In this document: piece by piece, positions 13,001 through 24,967 of the stretch
How the letters are laid out: each line of letters starts with the position of its first letter
Numbering within the stretch: the first letter of the stretch is position 1
Origin: Camillea tinctor
Lineage: Eukaryota; Ascomycota; Sordariomycetes; Xylariales; Xylariaceae
Length of the DNA stretch: 64,000 nucleotides
Direction: 5' to 3'
Assembly (NCBI GenBank): GCA_022578605.1
Contig: MU394104.1
Span: 62,001 to 126,000 of the forward strand
Position numbers and translations under genes: made by a program
Notes under the pieces: generated by a model
Told to the model about the DNA's origin: nothing
The model's input: the letters and a program-made list of their open reading frames with translations, nothing else
Databases searched by the model: none

Positions 13001-15833
13001 AGCGATGTAGACCGAGATGATGCAACGGATGTTGAGCGGGCGAACGGGCCCGTCTTGAGTAGGTCTGGAGTATCAGGTACACCACTGTTTAGAGCTCGTT
13101 TCTGGCGGCCAACGAGACCCATCCGTGACAGCCCAAAGTCGGTCAATTTCAGATGGCCCTTCTGATCAATGAGCAAGTTATCAGGCTTCAAATCACGGTG
13201 GATAATGCCTCGATCGTGGAGATGTTCGACACCAAGGATAACTTCGCCGAGATACTTCTTGACCCAATCCTCGGGAAGTCCACCTAGAACCTTGACTAGA
13301 GAAGCACAGTCGCCGCCATTTAGATACTCCATAACGAGATACAGGTAATCCTTGCTTGAAAATGTCCAATACAATTTCGCAACGAAATCACTCTCCCCTT
13401 GCCACATCATAATGGCCCTTTCCGCTTTGACATTGGTGACCTGATTCTTTGCAACCATGTCCGCTTTTTTGAGAACTTTGATCGCAAAATACTCTCCAGT
13501 AGACTTCTTTTTCGACAGATATACGCTGCCAAAGGCGCCCTTGCTGATCGGTTTGATGATCTCGAAGTCTTTGATCGAAGGAGGAACAGCACGCGCCAAC
13601 AGAGGAGGGTTGGTGGCGTTTAGGCGGGGAGAAACAGGCGGCCGATTTGGTAGATCCGACATAGCTGCGGAAGACTGACGACGATGATGTGAGATTACCG
13701 CCGGTGAGCTGAATTCACTATGAGGGAGCATGGGGGATGCTTCTGGAGAAGTGACACCGTCTTGTGAATACTGGAGATTCCGCGGCTTGAGTATACGCAA
13801 TGGGGATGAAGGCGGCGCGCCCCTGGACGGTGATTCCTGACGATGAGGCGATGAAGTACCCGTTAAAATAAGGCTGCGCCGTTGGTGTTGTCGCGAGCTC
13901 GTGGCACGTCGCAGATTACCGAACTCGGAAATAGGCGAATCGATTCGAGGTTGCTGTCGCGGGGCGATGGACGTAGACCTAGCGCTGCCATCGCTATCTC
14001 CTGCATCACTCTCAAAGAGCATAGACTCTCTACGAGAATCACGAGACTGGCTGGTGGGGTTCAATGCCTCGCGATGGGATTTGGGCGTTGGGCATTCCTT
14101 GGGGCTGCTGGATCTTGTAGATCCGATGATAGAAGATTGGCGTCGGTTATCACTAGGATTACTCAACTCCACATTTCTCAGGGCAAGGGTTAACGATGAA
14201 GGCGTATCTAACGTCCCGGCCCCAGCGAGAGGAGGTTCTTCATGGGATGCAGCGGGCGTTGTATCCGTCTCTTCCCCATCCTCGTCCTCTTGCTGCATAT
14301 CATGTTCTAGCTCTTCCTCCTGCCCCGCCTCCTCTTCCTCCATATCTATCACCTCATCTTCCTCTTCATCCTCAGTAGAAGAGTCACTAAGACGACCAGC
14401 CGCTATGCGTGCGGCTTTGCGCATCGCCTCATCGATGCAGTCCTGGACGATCACAGTGAATTCAACCCGAATTCGTTCCGAATACTCGATGATCCTGCGA
14501 TGGCGGAAAACCGCCTCAACCTTTTCCTTGGCTACCCTTTCCGTATCCGCACATAGTAAGGCCAGACCTTGTTCTTGCTCGAGTGTGTTCGAACCGGGAG
14601 ACTGCCATTGGAGGACTTGCGAAATTCGAGATTCGGATTGCGGTGACTGGGTGCGAAATTCACCGCAGCTCTGGGACGAGGATTCTTTGATCGCAGGCAT
14701 GCTAATCTCGATGGATGTATCGCATAGGTCAAGTAGAAGCTCGACAATGCGGGCCTGCGGTCGGCGCACGGCGAATGACCGGGAACGGTTATGGCTCAAC
14801 CCGGACGATCTATCTCTCGACGATGGTGCAGGAGACGCTGCTCCAGGGGACGACGTCGTCGAGGTTGGTCCAATGGACAATCCCTTATACTCGGCGATAG
14901 GGAGAGACCCTGGTTCCCCCGACAAAGCACGGCTCTTTCGGGCTTCTAGGGCATCCAGCACCTTCACAATGGCATGCCGATGCTCTGTGAGATTCTCTTG
15001 TGCCATCTGCACGTCCATCTCGGCGCGGTGTTCTTGAAGACATAATTCGGTGTGCTTTTCGAACCACCAAGGGGGGGTCTGACGCTCACAAATACGACAT
15101 AAAACTGGCAGGGGTGGTGGGTGGTTAGCGGGATCTTCGTGACTCGATTCAGCCAACTGAGTAAGATAGCTAGCGAGGACTTCGGCGCCTGAGCCAAGTG
15201 ACTCTACGATTAGGGGAGGAAGGTCGATCTTGATCTCGCGAGGGGCAATCCACGGCCGTATCATCCACATCGTCTGGGATAGAATTAGCCAACATAATAT
15301 ACTCTGGGTGCGTAAAAGCAAAAGTCACAGGCGCTGCTTACATGGCTCTCGCCGCCGGTTGCACGATCATAAACCATGATACCCTGTGCTTCTAGTTCGA
15401 GGGTAGCAGGAGCTGAGTCCTCGGCCTCGGCCTCAGGCTCCCTTATAATAGCGTCTGAATACGTCTTGGAAAGGTCGCCGAGGTAAACGGTGAACCGGAT
15501 ATATTGGCTACGTGAATCGTCCTTCTTCATAAAATCAATGGCATCGGCGAATACAGCCTTATCCTCGCCAACGATGAGGTCGGCTATCGGAGTGCCCTTG
15601 ACGGTGTTTGGTTGTGTGCCAATGACATCAACCCATGATGGGCTGACCCAGCGGATAGTACCATCGAGGTTAAGGTCGACGATGACATTTAAAGTCTGCT
15701 CGGCAGCTTCACGCAGCTCCTCTCTTTCTTCTCTAATATCAGCACTAAGGGACCTCTCCATACAACTGCCGGCAGCCCGAGCCCTCAGCTCGCTGACAGC
15801 CGGAGGGGCTAGTCTACCACTATCCAGGTCCAT
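10006..15833 (-). CDS. RIM15: Rim15-type protein kinase (PAS, zinc finger, AGC kinase, receiver)
   Basis: Two exons: 15833-15342 and 15273-10006, joined over a 68-bp intron (donor GTAAGC, acceptor CCCAG, CTAAT branch site), giving 1919 residues. An in-frame TAG at 15947-15945 precedes the first ATG. Domain order matches fungal Rim15/Cek1: a PAS-like domain (about 42-130), a CxxC-x11-H-x3-C zinc finger (C223, C226, H238, C242), an AGC-type kinase domain (about 732-1192) with ATP lysine K763, HRD aspartate D858 and DFG D876, and a C-terminal receiver domain (about 1519-1629). An insert of about 180 Ser/Pro-rich residues separates DFG from APE, as in the Greatwall/Rim15 group. In yeast Rim15 lies under TORC1-Sch9 and PKA, phosphorylates endosulfines and drives entry into quiescence. 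The receiver phospho-acceptor position carries Glu (E1570) instead of Asp. A further short 5' exon cannot be excluded. Confidence 0.93.
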
Positions 15834-16620
15834 TGTCGAAAGGAGGCAGACACGAAAGCCAATTGAGGCGATGGCATCTGGCAGGAGAGACGTCGGATCA
15901 AAAAATAACAGCGGGAGGAGTATAGGTTTTGGCAAACGCGTCGTCTAGGTCAGGAGGCCTTTAAGTGAAAATCGGATCTTAGTCAAATTGGAGGATATTA
16001 TGCAGAGCCAGGTGATCTGGCAGAAAGCCAGAGTTAGTAACTTGCAAGAACCCGAGACATGACGATAGTTGAGGTGTATGGGCGGTCGACAGGTTTGGCG
16101 GTCGAGGACGAGCCTCTGGGGCCACGCCAGAAGCTGCCAATACTCGAGCTGCGTATGGTCACGACGATGTCTCGTTGCGGACAAAGAGCGGGCAGACGTG
16201 GGAAGGGAAACCCGGAGAGAGAGGGGGGGGAGGTTTAGGGAGCTTCGGAGGGAGAAGATATGAGAAAAGCACAGATGGGTGGTCCTCTAAACTGAAACGG
16301 AGAGTCAATAAAAAGGAAGAGGAACAGAAATAGGGAAACAAAAAACGTCGAATGCAGAGATATTACCAAGTGCTGCAAGTTGATTAAACCCGTCTGTGTA
16401 TTAGGGGAAGAGGAATGAGTGACCGTGAAGGAGAGTTTGAATATCTCCAGTAGAAGAGAACTCTGTATAATTCCGGATGGCGGGCCTTGTTCTGGTCGTC
16501 TGCTGGTGTGTGGTTTACTTTTTTTTTATTCCTTTCTCTTTTTTTTCTTTTTTCTTTTTTTTTTCTTTGGCGCGACTGAGAGAAGACAGAGAAGAGGGAG
16601 GGTAGTGGATACCTTTAGCC

Positions 16621-16653
16621 TTTAGTCCCTTAGTTTCCAATAAAGGGACTAAA
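16621..16653. repeat. Perfect inverted repeat, 11-bp arms
   Basis: TTTAGTCCCTT (16621-16631) is the exact reverse complement of AAGGGACTAAA (16643-16653) with an 11-nt loop between. It lies about 0.8 kb upstream of the Rim15 start codon. It could be a hairpin, a dimeric factor site or the trace of a small inverted-repeat element. Confidence 0.85.
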
Positions 16654-18352
16654 ACGGACAGTCGGACTCAACAAGGCTTGGTAGGTATCAAGTAAGTCAG
16701 ATGGCACGCGTATACTTTCATGGACGTTTTGGTACCGCCGAATAAGAGCGGGGAACGCCTAAAGGTTTGGTGGAAAGACTGTCAACTTAACACTAAACCG
16801 TTGTAAGAACCTACCTACACACGCTAGGTATACCTAGGTAAACCCTTCCTTGTATATGTGTGTGTGTGTAATACAGTGTTGATACTATACAATTGCCTTT
16901 TGATAAAGGCATGTGCGGGCACTGGAAAGTTAATCGGAGCCACCACCAGCCAGTAAACCACTCCTCTGCCACTACCCTACTTACCCTACTAACTTACTTA
17001 CCATTAGGCACTGTACCTATGCAAAGATATCTACTGTACTTACCTTTACCTGGTAGACGAGGTAGAGGGGTTCTCCTGGGTTGGACATTTTTTTTTTTTT
17101 TTAACTTCGTACCGTCACGTTTTGTTGTTCCCTGCATACATACAACAAAGTACCTATGACTGGCCTGAATGGCTGACTAACTACTAGTACTACTACCTGA
17201 CCTTGCGTCGTCACCGTCTAGTGTTACGGCCTACATCCCGCCTGATCCAATACGTTCCTAATCCATCTACACTACAACCCATGTAGGTTATGTATATAGT
17301 GTAGTAGGCAGTTGTGTTGTTGTGTTTACATGTACTTACGTGTATATGTAAACACAAACACACGAAACATACGAGACATGATTTCCGTAGAATTGCTTCC
17401 CGGGAAATCTCACCACCCATAATCAGCCCGTCCAGCCCGTTGAGTCCGTTGAGCCCGTTGTAGAGGAAACGTTAGTTACCTAAATCATGGAAAATATGTC
17501 AGTATTCCTAAATAACACCCACCATCACCACTAACCTTAGCCCCCCTAACGTACCTACACCAAAGTACATGATGGTACACTAGGTAACTTTTTTAGGTTA
17601 GCATCCATAACTACTTCAGCTATTTTATTGGAGGTTTATCATATTATACGATACTGCGCTGCGATGCACGGTACTAGGTAGTGCACTGTAAAGTACTAAT
17701 GTATGTATGTACTACATACTACATACTACTACATACATATTATAGGTCCATAATCAAAACAGACCGAGTCAGTTTTTTTATTATTTTCTTTTATCTTTTT
17801 ATTTACCAGCCCAGGCATTCATTCCTGTCACTTTTACCTAAAAATGTCTTGCTAGGATCTTTCATCTTTTGCTTACCAACTAAACCTGCATCATCCAAAT
17901 ACCTAGGTACTTGGTAGGCAAAGTCAATGTATTGATAATACGAAGTTCCCAAAGCTCGATATTTCATGTCAGGTGAGCCACACCAAGTGCGCGAAATGCA
18001 CGGCCGTTACGGTTAATACGGCCCATCCCTTATATTCTCCCCTCCTTCTCAGTTGGTATTTGTACACTGCCATTGGTTCATGTAGTCAAGTGCATTGTCT
18101 GTACATATAATGTAGTATAGTGTGGTGTAGGTTATATAGTTCCATGGATCATATCATTATCAAAAGATTCATTCTCATCACATCTCCTAATTGCCTAGCC
18201 TGAAATCCCTTTTGTTTCTTCTACTCCTAAACTACTACGACTACTGTTATTACTGTTATTGGTAAAAAAAAAAAAATTTGATACCGGGCCATGACTTATA
18301 ACCTCGAATGTTGTCAGCACAGATGGAAACAACACAAGTTAAAAAAAGAAAG

Positions 18353-18357
<5 letters not shown>

Positions 18358-18399
<42 letters not shown>
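18358..18399. repeat. Poly-A run (42 A)
   Basis: An uninterrupted run of 42 A in the spacer upstream of the acyltransferase. No retroelement body is recognisable on its 5' side (18000-18357), so a simple homopolymer expansion is as likely as a retroposon tail. Confidence 0.9.
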
Positions 18400-18401
<2 letters not shown>

Positions 18402-19268
18402 CAAGATAAAATGGGCATGGATGGGCATGAGCATGGGTTTCGATCCCTCTCTTGCAGACAATCCAGCTAGGGGTGAGGAGGGGGGAAAGGAAACAATGTT
18501 TACATGTCGAGTTGGCAAATCACAAGCCAGGCCAGACGCTCCTACGTCGACGCTGCATCGCTTTAGCCCTTTCACAACTCCCACGTCCTCATGCAGTCAT
18601 CTTATCTAGGAATTTCCATGGGCTTACCCCAAACTTTTCTAGTTACTACTACTTTCAACACTTGGAAGGACCCTACTCCATATCGGAGATCGGACCAGCA
18701 ACGACCCAGCACCACCTCACTCACTACATCTACACACCTAGTCCCCTTGTGTCCCGTGTCCCGTGTCCCGACGTAAGGGAAACATCCAACCATGGATATA
18801 ATATCCTACACTACTCCTAGTCGAGGTCATCGAGTTTACTACTACTACATATAAACCTACCCTAGCCTGGCCCCGCCTGCTCGCCTACATAGACTAGGCC
18901 CTATAGGTAGATAGGTAGGTATTACTTCCAGAGCATAGCTCAGAATCATCGATTCAGTTTTTTCTTTTTTTTTTTCTTTTGGATGAGCATGGACATAGGC
19001 AATGGCCATATAATCATCCCATTATCCCGTCTTCGTCTTGACATGCATGAGTAGGCTGGTGCTGCAGATGGGACCATTACCGACCGGTGGGATGGGTAGA
19101 TGGGGGTAAAAGGGGAGAGGGGTCTTTCGGTCAGACCCAGCATCCTCGGCGCTCTCTGAAGATCGACCCGCCAGCCAAACGGAGTCATTGGGGACTGGGA
19201 CTGGGACTGGAACTATATATATACTACTATCATTTATCTATTATACCTTATTATACCTATAAAGCCGC

Positions 19269-19304
19269 GCAAGCAACGCAAGCAACGCAAGCAACGCAAG
19301 CGAA
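19269..19304. repeat. 9-bp tandem repeat (GCAAGCAAC)
   Basis: Three exact copies of GCAAGCAAC followed by a partial, diverged fourth. A short duplication of AACTGATAACC follows directly at about 19306-19327. Confidence 0.9.
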
Positions 19305-19532
19305 GCAACTGATAACCAACTGATAACTTACAGCTACCCTGTCAGCCTGTGATCTCATCCCTTAGAAGTTCCTTTGGGTTCCTTGGAGGGTCCCTTGTGG
19401 ATGGGTCCCTTGGTTGCATACAGAAGAAGAGCATCAAGCGATCTTAAAAGCCACCGAAACCATCATCCATTCCAAAGTGGTTGGTTGTCACAACAGCTAC
19501 TTATATCACCCCACCATCACCTGCTCCCCCTC

Positions 19533-19567
19533 GAGCACAGAGCACAGAGCACGGAGCACAGAGCACC
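19533..19567. repeat. 7-bp tandem repeat (GAGCACA), five copies
   Basis: Five consecutive 7-bp units: units 1, 2 and 4 are GAGCACA, unit 3 ends in G and unit 5 ends in C. It sits in non-coding spacer. Confidence 0.9.
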
Positions 19568-21069
19568 AGCCAATGCCACAAGTGTAGTGTAATAAGGGTG
19601 AGTGTGAGGGTTAGGGTCTGCTTACAGCAACTTAGCTACTACTCTACATTCAACCTATGTATGTAGGTTATGTATGTATGCATGTATTGTACATACATAG
19701 GACACACTACGCCCGCATGGGCATGAGCAGACAAGACGGAGTTCTTGGGGCCAATCCTACCCTCGACATAGCTTGCTAAACGGTATCCACATTCCGACCT
19801 CAAGACACCCTCCTCCAATTGACCACTAGGATATCCCCAGATTTCTCAAGATCTACGAGAATAGATTGCCTTTACACCATTCGGCCCAGCAGCCCAGCAC
19901 CAAGAACTCGTACTATCTTTCTTCCAAATTTCACCCAAAGTGAGAGGGCGTGCCGATGTTCGTGAGCATCCCTCCAAGTTGAAAGCACGGCTCAACGATC
20001 GTTGATGGCACGCAAGGCTGGACTCTTGACTCGGGACAGATGATGTCAACCCTTCCACGATCACAGATTTACGATATATACTATATTAGTGTAGAGCCCA
20101 ATTAGCAAGGTAGTAGTAACCTAGTGGTTACGGCTACGTGCCGCGAGTTTCGAGTTTCGATCTTCTCCTCGCCCATCGCTACCATCTCCTCACCTGCTCC
20201 TAGCACACCACGGTACCGGTACCGGTACCAGTACCAGTGCCTAGATTATGAAAGGCACAGGTTTAACCTACCTAGGCAGGGGATAGACAGCTCATCAATC
20301 AACACAATTGTACTCCGTAGACCGCCACAAGGGATGAGCAAGAAGAGCAACACCAAAAGGCACATCTCAGGTCGTGTAGCCCGTCCCTTTGCAGTGGTCT
20401 AGCATGAGCTCCTTGACGCGAAAATAACGTCACGATTGTTAGTACGGTAGTCCATTGGCCTCTCCTGGCTGATCATCGTTCGCTTGGCTTATGATTTTCC
20501 CCAGAACTCGGTCTGGAAACCTTCGGTACACACTACTCTGGCAGACTGGGAAACTCATTGTACGACGGTGGGGGGCGTCGGTCTAGACGCTTCTTTTCAT
20601 CATGGCATGGGAGGCAGCTTTTAAGTGCAGCTACCAAGTGTCACTTGAGAAGCACGTCTGTCATTCCATGTGTCCTAGACACACCTCTGCGTCGGCTTGG
20701 ATTTGTTTCTTTGAGTCCATTTCCCCTCACCCTTTAACTCCCTGCTACTATTTATGTTGTATGCTATGCACGATAATCTCCTTGCAGCAGCAATAGCATC
20801 GGCTTTAGACTCTTTGCCCTCATGACGTAGTAACCAACTGGGCTTTAGCCAAAACCATCTCGATCTCTCTCGCCTTCTCCCTGTGCCTCTCCTCTCCCTC
20901 TCCCGTTGTCTCATTGCAATGTCTCATCACTAATCCCTCCCAGCCCACCTTACTCTACCCTGCCTGCCCTCACATCCATGTGGTGTGCTCTCATCTTCGG
21001 CTCATGCCGTGCTAGTCATCCTACCTCACGAACAACCATTAATGACTAAGCCGTGACCAAACACCAGAT

Positions 21070-22056
21070 CTAACCCAGCGACCATTCAACTCTCTTGCTT
21101 TCCAGCCACTCTCCTTTCTCTACCCAGCGCTGTTCCAACCACTTTGCCAGATCTTCTTCGGTATGTGGTAATTCTTCAAGGGGGTACCGTCGCGCGAGCA
21201 CGTGAAATCTATATCCGTGTGTGTCGCTTAGACCTCGAAGCTTCAACGTCTCCCACATGTTAGGAGCCTCGTGAAAACGACCCTTGTGCTGATATGCGAT
21301 GGTGAAATCATATACCGCCTTGACGTGGGGTGCCTTACGCAGGTGCCGCACGGTTGTGATGAAGCCCTTGGTGCGTGGGTAGAGTAGATGCAGAGGTTGA
21401 GGGCGACTATTCTGCACACACCATACCTTCGACTCCTCATACTTTTGTGGCGTGAATCTCGTAGCCTCGCTGAAACTTATGAGCCCTGCCAAAAATGTCA
21501 ATATGTCACGATATTTATCTAACACGTTCTAATATTTGTGCCTTCAAGGCTCGCGTCGCTTACAAGTTGGCCATTTCCTGTCGACAATACCACTAAAAAC
21601 GCGCCGAAGTTCCTCTTGGTCTCGCATCCAGTTACGACTGACTAAAGGCATCCCCATAGCCCACAGACCCCAACCCAAGAAAGGCACCATGCGAAGCTGG
21701 ATCTTTGCGAACCATCGACACTGACCCAACATGCCGGCTCGCTGGGCCAGAGCTTGGATCATGTAGAAGTCTGCCCAGGTTACGTGATTGGCGATGACGA
21801 TAGCTGACTCTCTTTGGGGCAGCGCATCTCCGTGCAGTGTGATATAGGCACCGTTCCACCCCTCAAAAATATATTGGATCCACCTCCATACCACACTTGC
21901 TATCCCCGAGGAAGCATGGTAGACAAAGTCTGGCGCGAATGGCTTCACAAGGAGGAGTAGAGATAGCAAGATGTCCGCTACCCCTAGGCAGAAAACCCAG
22001 GGGGCGGTGATGAGGACAGCCCTCAGACTATCGTAGAGGTCTATTAAATTTGTCAT
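21070..22056 (-). CDS. Lysophospholipid (1-acylglycerol-3-phosphate-type) acyltransferase
   Basis: Two exons: 22056-21564 and 21485-21070, joined over a 78-bp intron (donor GTAAGC, acceptor GGCAG) that splits a Trp codon, giving 302 residues. Motif I of the PlsC/LPLAT family is clear: N90-H91-x4-D96 within ANHVTWADF. Spliced across the intron, the motif LISFSEATR (E171, R174) appears, the counterpart of the family FPEGTR motif. A hydrophobic segment at about residues 14-38 should anchor the protein in the ER or another endomembrane. The sequence resembles the eukaryotic AGPAT3/4/5 and yeast Cst26 branch, which acylates lysophosphatidic acid or lysophosphatidylinositol; the substrate cannot be decided here. 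At 302 residues it is shorter than the roughly 400-residue yeast Cst26 and ends without an evident C-terminal membrane helix. The start ATG lies just ahead of the N-terminal hydrophobic segment. Confidence 0.9.
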
Positions 22057-23671
22057 TGGAGGAGATGGGGGGTTGTCGTCAGCGTCGTCGGCGTCAGTGT
22101 ATACTTCATAGCAATATGGTGGCGCGGTATCTTAGGTCAGTTAGGACTTTAACTGAGCAATTTACACGCGTAAATATCTCATGCAGTCTGCAGTCTGCGG
22201 TCGCTGCTCCGTCTTTTCGTTTTTAGTTTGGGACGGTTTAGGTCATTCTTAACTATGGGTGGTCAGTCTCATCCCGGATGATGATCAGCCCGGCTACATG
22301 CCCGCATTAATACTTACTTAGTAACTTAGGAGGATCAAAGCTCACGAGCTAAAGGTTACTGTCTTCTTATTTTCTCATACCTGACTAGATAAGTGGTAAA
22401 TCGTAAAATGCTTGAATAAATGCGAGATTGACACCCAACACGAAGACAAGAGGACAATAATAAAGGTCCCAAAAACACTTTCTATGGGATCTCATCATTA
22501 TCACGGTTATATTTATTCTTAAAGATGCGGTCGAGACTCTCATTGATTCACTTTTCATGACGTCCTATATGGATTGAAACGTCTAGATCGTCTAAAGAAT
22601 CACTCACATCAGACAATTCTACGACACTGTGGCCCTTGCAGAGTAGAGGGGGGTTCAAATTGATCGCTTACGTCTCACTTATACACCGACATCCGGCTTC
22701 TAAAGCAGTAAGTAAAACTGAAAATTTAAAGGCAGCTTTACATCAGCTTTAGTCCTCTAGTTGTAATTAATGAGGGTAGGTTTTGTAACTAAACCCAAGA
22801 CTTCTTTGACAATGACAAGAGCTGAAGAACCAAATTTCATAAGACAAAGAGTTAATCCACTAAGACTAAGTACTAATTCTTTACAGCGACTTACACCAAG
22901 CTAGTCTCTTCTCTCTTTCTCGCGCGAGCAATATAATTGATGAAGCGTGGTATTCATATGCACTATAGTTTACTCAATACAGTATTAGTGAAATCTGTTA
23001 TGATAAACGGTATGTTGTAGGTGAATAGAGCGCTCGGGAGTTAGGATTCAACAAGATAGATAACCACGTATCTATCTACGCACATAGTCATGACAATTGG
23101 AAGTCTTTACTAAAGGCTTCAGCCCCCTCGAACCACTAACAACGTGGTGCGAGGAACAACTGATTCGATTAGTAAATAATGAAAGAAGATCGTTGCTTTT
23201 CAGGTACATAGTAACCCACGTGGAAGTCTTTACCTATTGCTTTCGGGGAGCATCAACCGATAGAGATGTTCAAGCTGGGGCAGATATAGGCTCGGCATTC
23301 TTACGCAACCCCAGGGTGGCAACTGCATTCATGCCGGTCCATACCACCGCTTTCTATAATAAGCGGGCATGAGGCCCTCGACAACCTTCCCTTCTCGGAT
23401 AGACAGTGCTTATGCTTATTATGGGTACTGCTTACTCACCCAACCCCTTTTTGGTAATGTTTGGTGAAGGTGAAAGAGGAGAGAGCTTCTACGTATGCGT
23501 CTAAGCCCCCCTTCTCCTTCGACGTCTAATTAAGATCCTTCTCTCTTGCCTAGGAATCCATCCCATCCTGTCTTGAGGCATATGCTTCAAGGGACCTAAG
23601 GATTGAAGGGGTCTAAAGAGATCCCCAGGAAAGTAAATTAGACACGGAGTTAAAGAAACAACGCTGGAGCA

Positions 23672-23694
23672 GTTGTTGTTGTTGTTGTTGTTGT
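23672..23694. repeat. GTT trinucleotide microsatellite
   Basis: Seven GTT units followed by a partial unit, in non-coding DNA. Confidence 0.9.
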
Positions 23695-24489
23695 CCTCCC
23701 AAGCTCCTGTAGAGACATCTAACCTATTGGTCCAGGTCTAGGTCAGCAATAAGGACTCAAGCTGGCCATTCGTCTAACTGGCCGATATTTCAGGTTACCT
23801 AGCCAAGCACGGACGAGAATAAGAAGGTGGACTTTAGACTACATACATACAACAATCTAACTCAGCCATAAATGCCTTGCTTATCACGACAAGAATCGGG
23901 GATCGGCGGATAGGAAAACTCTCTCAGCTCTATAGCTATTGGACTGTGTATGTAACTAAACTTGGTACATCAAAACTATCCTAGATATGTAATGAGGGCT
24001 TATAAATATCCCTCTCTGCTTTGTCTGAACAGGCTAAGGCTTAATGTCGCCTTTCATTTCTTCAACCTCTCTATGAGGTACATATTCAGTTCGATGCTGC
24101 ATGCATATATACAAGTTAACTGTTAACCCTGGGCATAAATATATTAACAACGGATCGATCTGGGCTAAGTCAACTTATAATTAAGCTTCTCCGAAGACCC
24201 TGGAAAACCCACAATATTCGGATATACCCACGTTTTTTCTATACTGGTCGACGGATTTCATACATAATTTTTTTTGAGTATGTATACCAGCAGCCTTATT
24301 GCCTGATCGGTCTAGAGACAGTTACATCCCTCTGACGAAACGAGCGAAGGAGTCAGCGGCAAGATCCTTCAAGCTTGTTTGTAGAGGAACCTTGCCGTAA
24401 ATATTACTACGAAAGCTCGTTGTCCAATCGCGGCGTTCGGGTCTCGACCCCTGTCATCTTCTCCGGGCGAGCATAAACATAGATCACAT

Positions 24490-24509
24490 CCCCCCCCCCC
24501 CCCCCCCCC
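24490..24509. repeat. C20 homopolymer
   Basis: Twenty consecutive C, so the minus strand carries a G20 run able to form G-quadruplex structures. It lies about 460 bp upstream of the bZIP start codon. Confidence 0.9.
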
Positions 24510-24799
24510 TTCAGCCAACGAAGAGGCAGAAAGAAGCAAAGAAAAAAGAGGCAGGAAAAGTGAAGAGCTCGTTTCATACCCTTTTCAAATACTCTAAAAC
24601 CTACCTTACCATCACGACTACGGCAGTTCTGTGACGACGACACATTTATATGAAATCAGCCATCATCTTCATCCCACAGAACCGCTCGCTTACTTTGGGT
24701 AGAGTGGGTTACTGACCTGGGCATTCCATTCTTCTGGAAAGGTCTCGCTTCTCATACTCCCCACTGGGGGGTGACACTGGTGATTTGGAATACTTTAGC

Positions 24800-24805
24800 A
24801 TGTAA
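24800..24805 (+). promoter_or_regulatory. Start-stop upstream ORF (ATGTAA) before the bZIP gene
   Basis: ATG directly followed by TAA, 163 nt ahead of the chosen bZIP start. Minimal start-stop elements can stall or recycle ribosomes and lower translation of the downstream frame. Whether this position is inside the transcript is not known; the same bases also read as a possible splice donor (AT|GTAAGT). Confidence 0.35.
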
Positions 24806-24967
24806 GTGGTACTAGCATCCCTTCTTTATGACATATTGAGAGCACTGCCACTTTCAATATTCATGCTATATGAGGCCGTCCGATCCGATCTCCGTTATCT
24901 GTGCGATTTCAATTCCCAGATTTCTCGTCGTAGCTCTTTGTTTCCAAAAGCTCTAGACTTTACCAAA

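Larger units (their letters stand above)
15834..21069. other. 5.2 kb gene-free spacer
   Basis: This region lies between the Rim15 start and the acyltransferase 3' end. The first kilobase, with T-rich and AG-rich tracts (16200-16570), is likely Rim15 promoter and leader. The rest holds an 11-bp-arm inverted repeat (16621-16653), an A42 run (18358-18399), several 6-9 bp tandem repeats (near 18752, 19191, 19269, 19533 and 20211) and many TACCTA/TAGGTA motifs. Short open stretches are low-complexity and have no supporting splice or domain evidence. Confidence 0.65.
22057..24967. other. 2.9 kb gene-free spacer
   Basis: No supported gene. It contains a GTT trinucleotide run (23672-23694), a C20 tract (24490-24509) next to a purine-rich stretch, and a 13-bp direct repeat TGGAAGTCTTTAC at about 23098 and 23221. 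A 91-codon open stretch at 23097-23372 lacks an ATG at its start and shows no family motif. The last part is the bZIP leader, with a start-stop ATGTAA at 24800-24805. Confidence 0.6.

Noticed and set aside
13901..15037. 378-codon open stretch on the plus strand inside Rim15
   Set aside because: It is antisense to a clear Rim15 exon, and its Ser-rich composition mirrors the acidic/Ser-rich codons of the real gene.
15834..15935. N-terminal extension of Rim15 upstream of the chosen ATG
   Set aside because: The extension has no ATG and an in-frame TAG lies at 15947-15945; it could be coding only through an upstream exon that I cannot support.
19605..19617. GGGTTAGGGT resembling a telomeric repeat
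   Set aside because: Only about one and a half units; similar short TTAGG/CCTAA words occur elsewhere in the spacers without tandem arrays.
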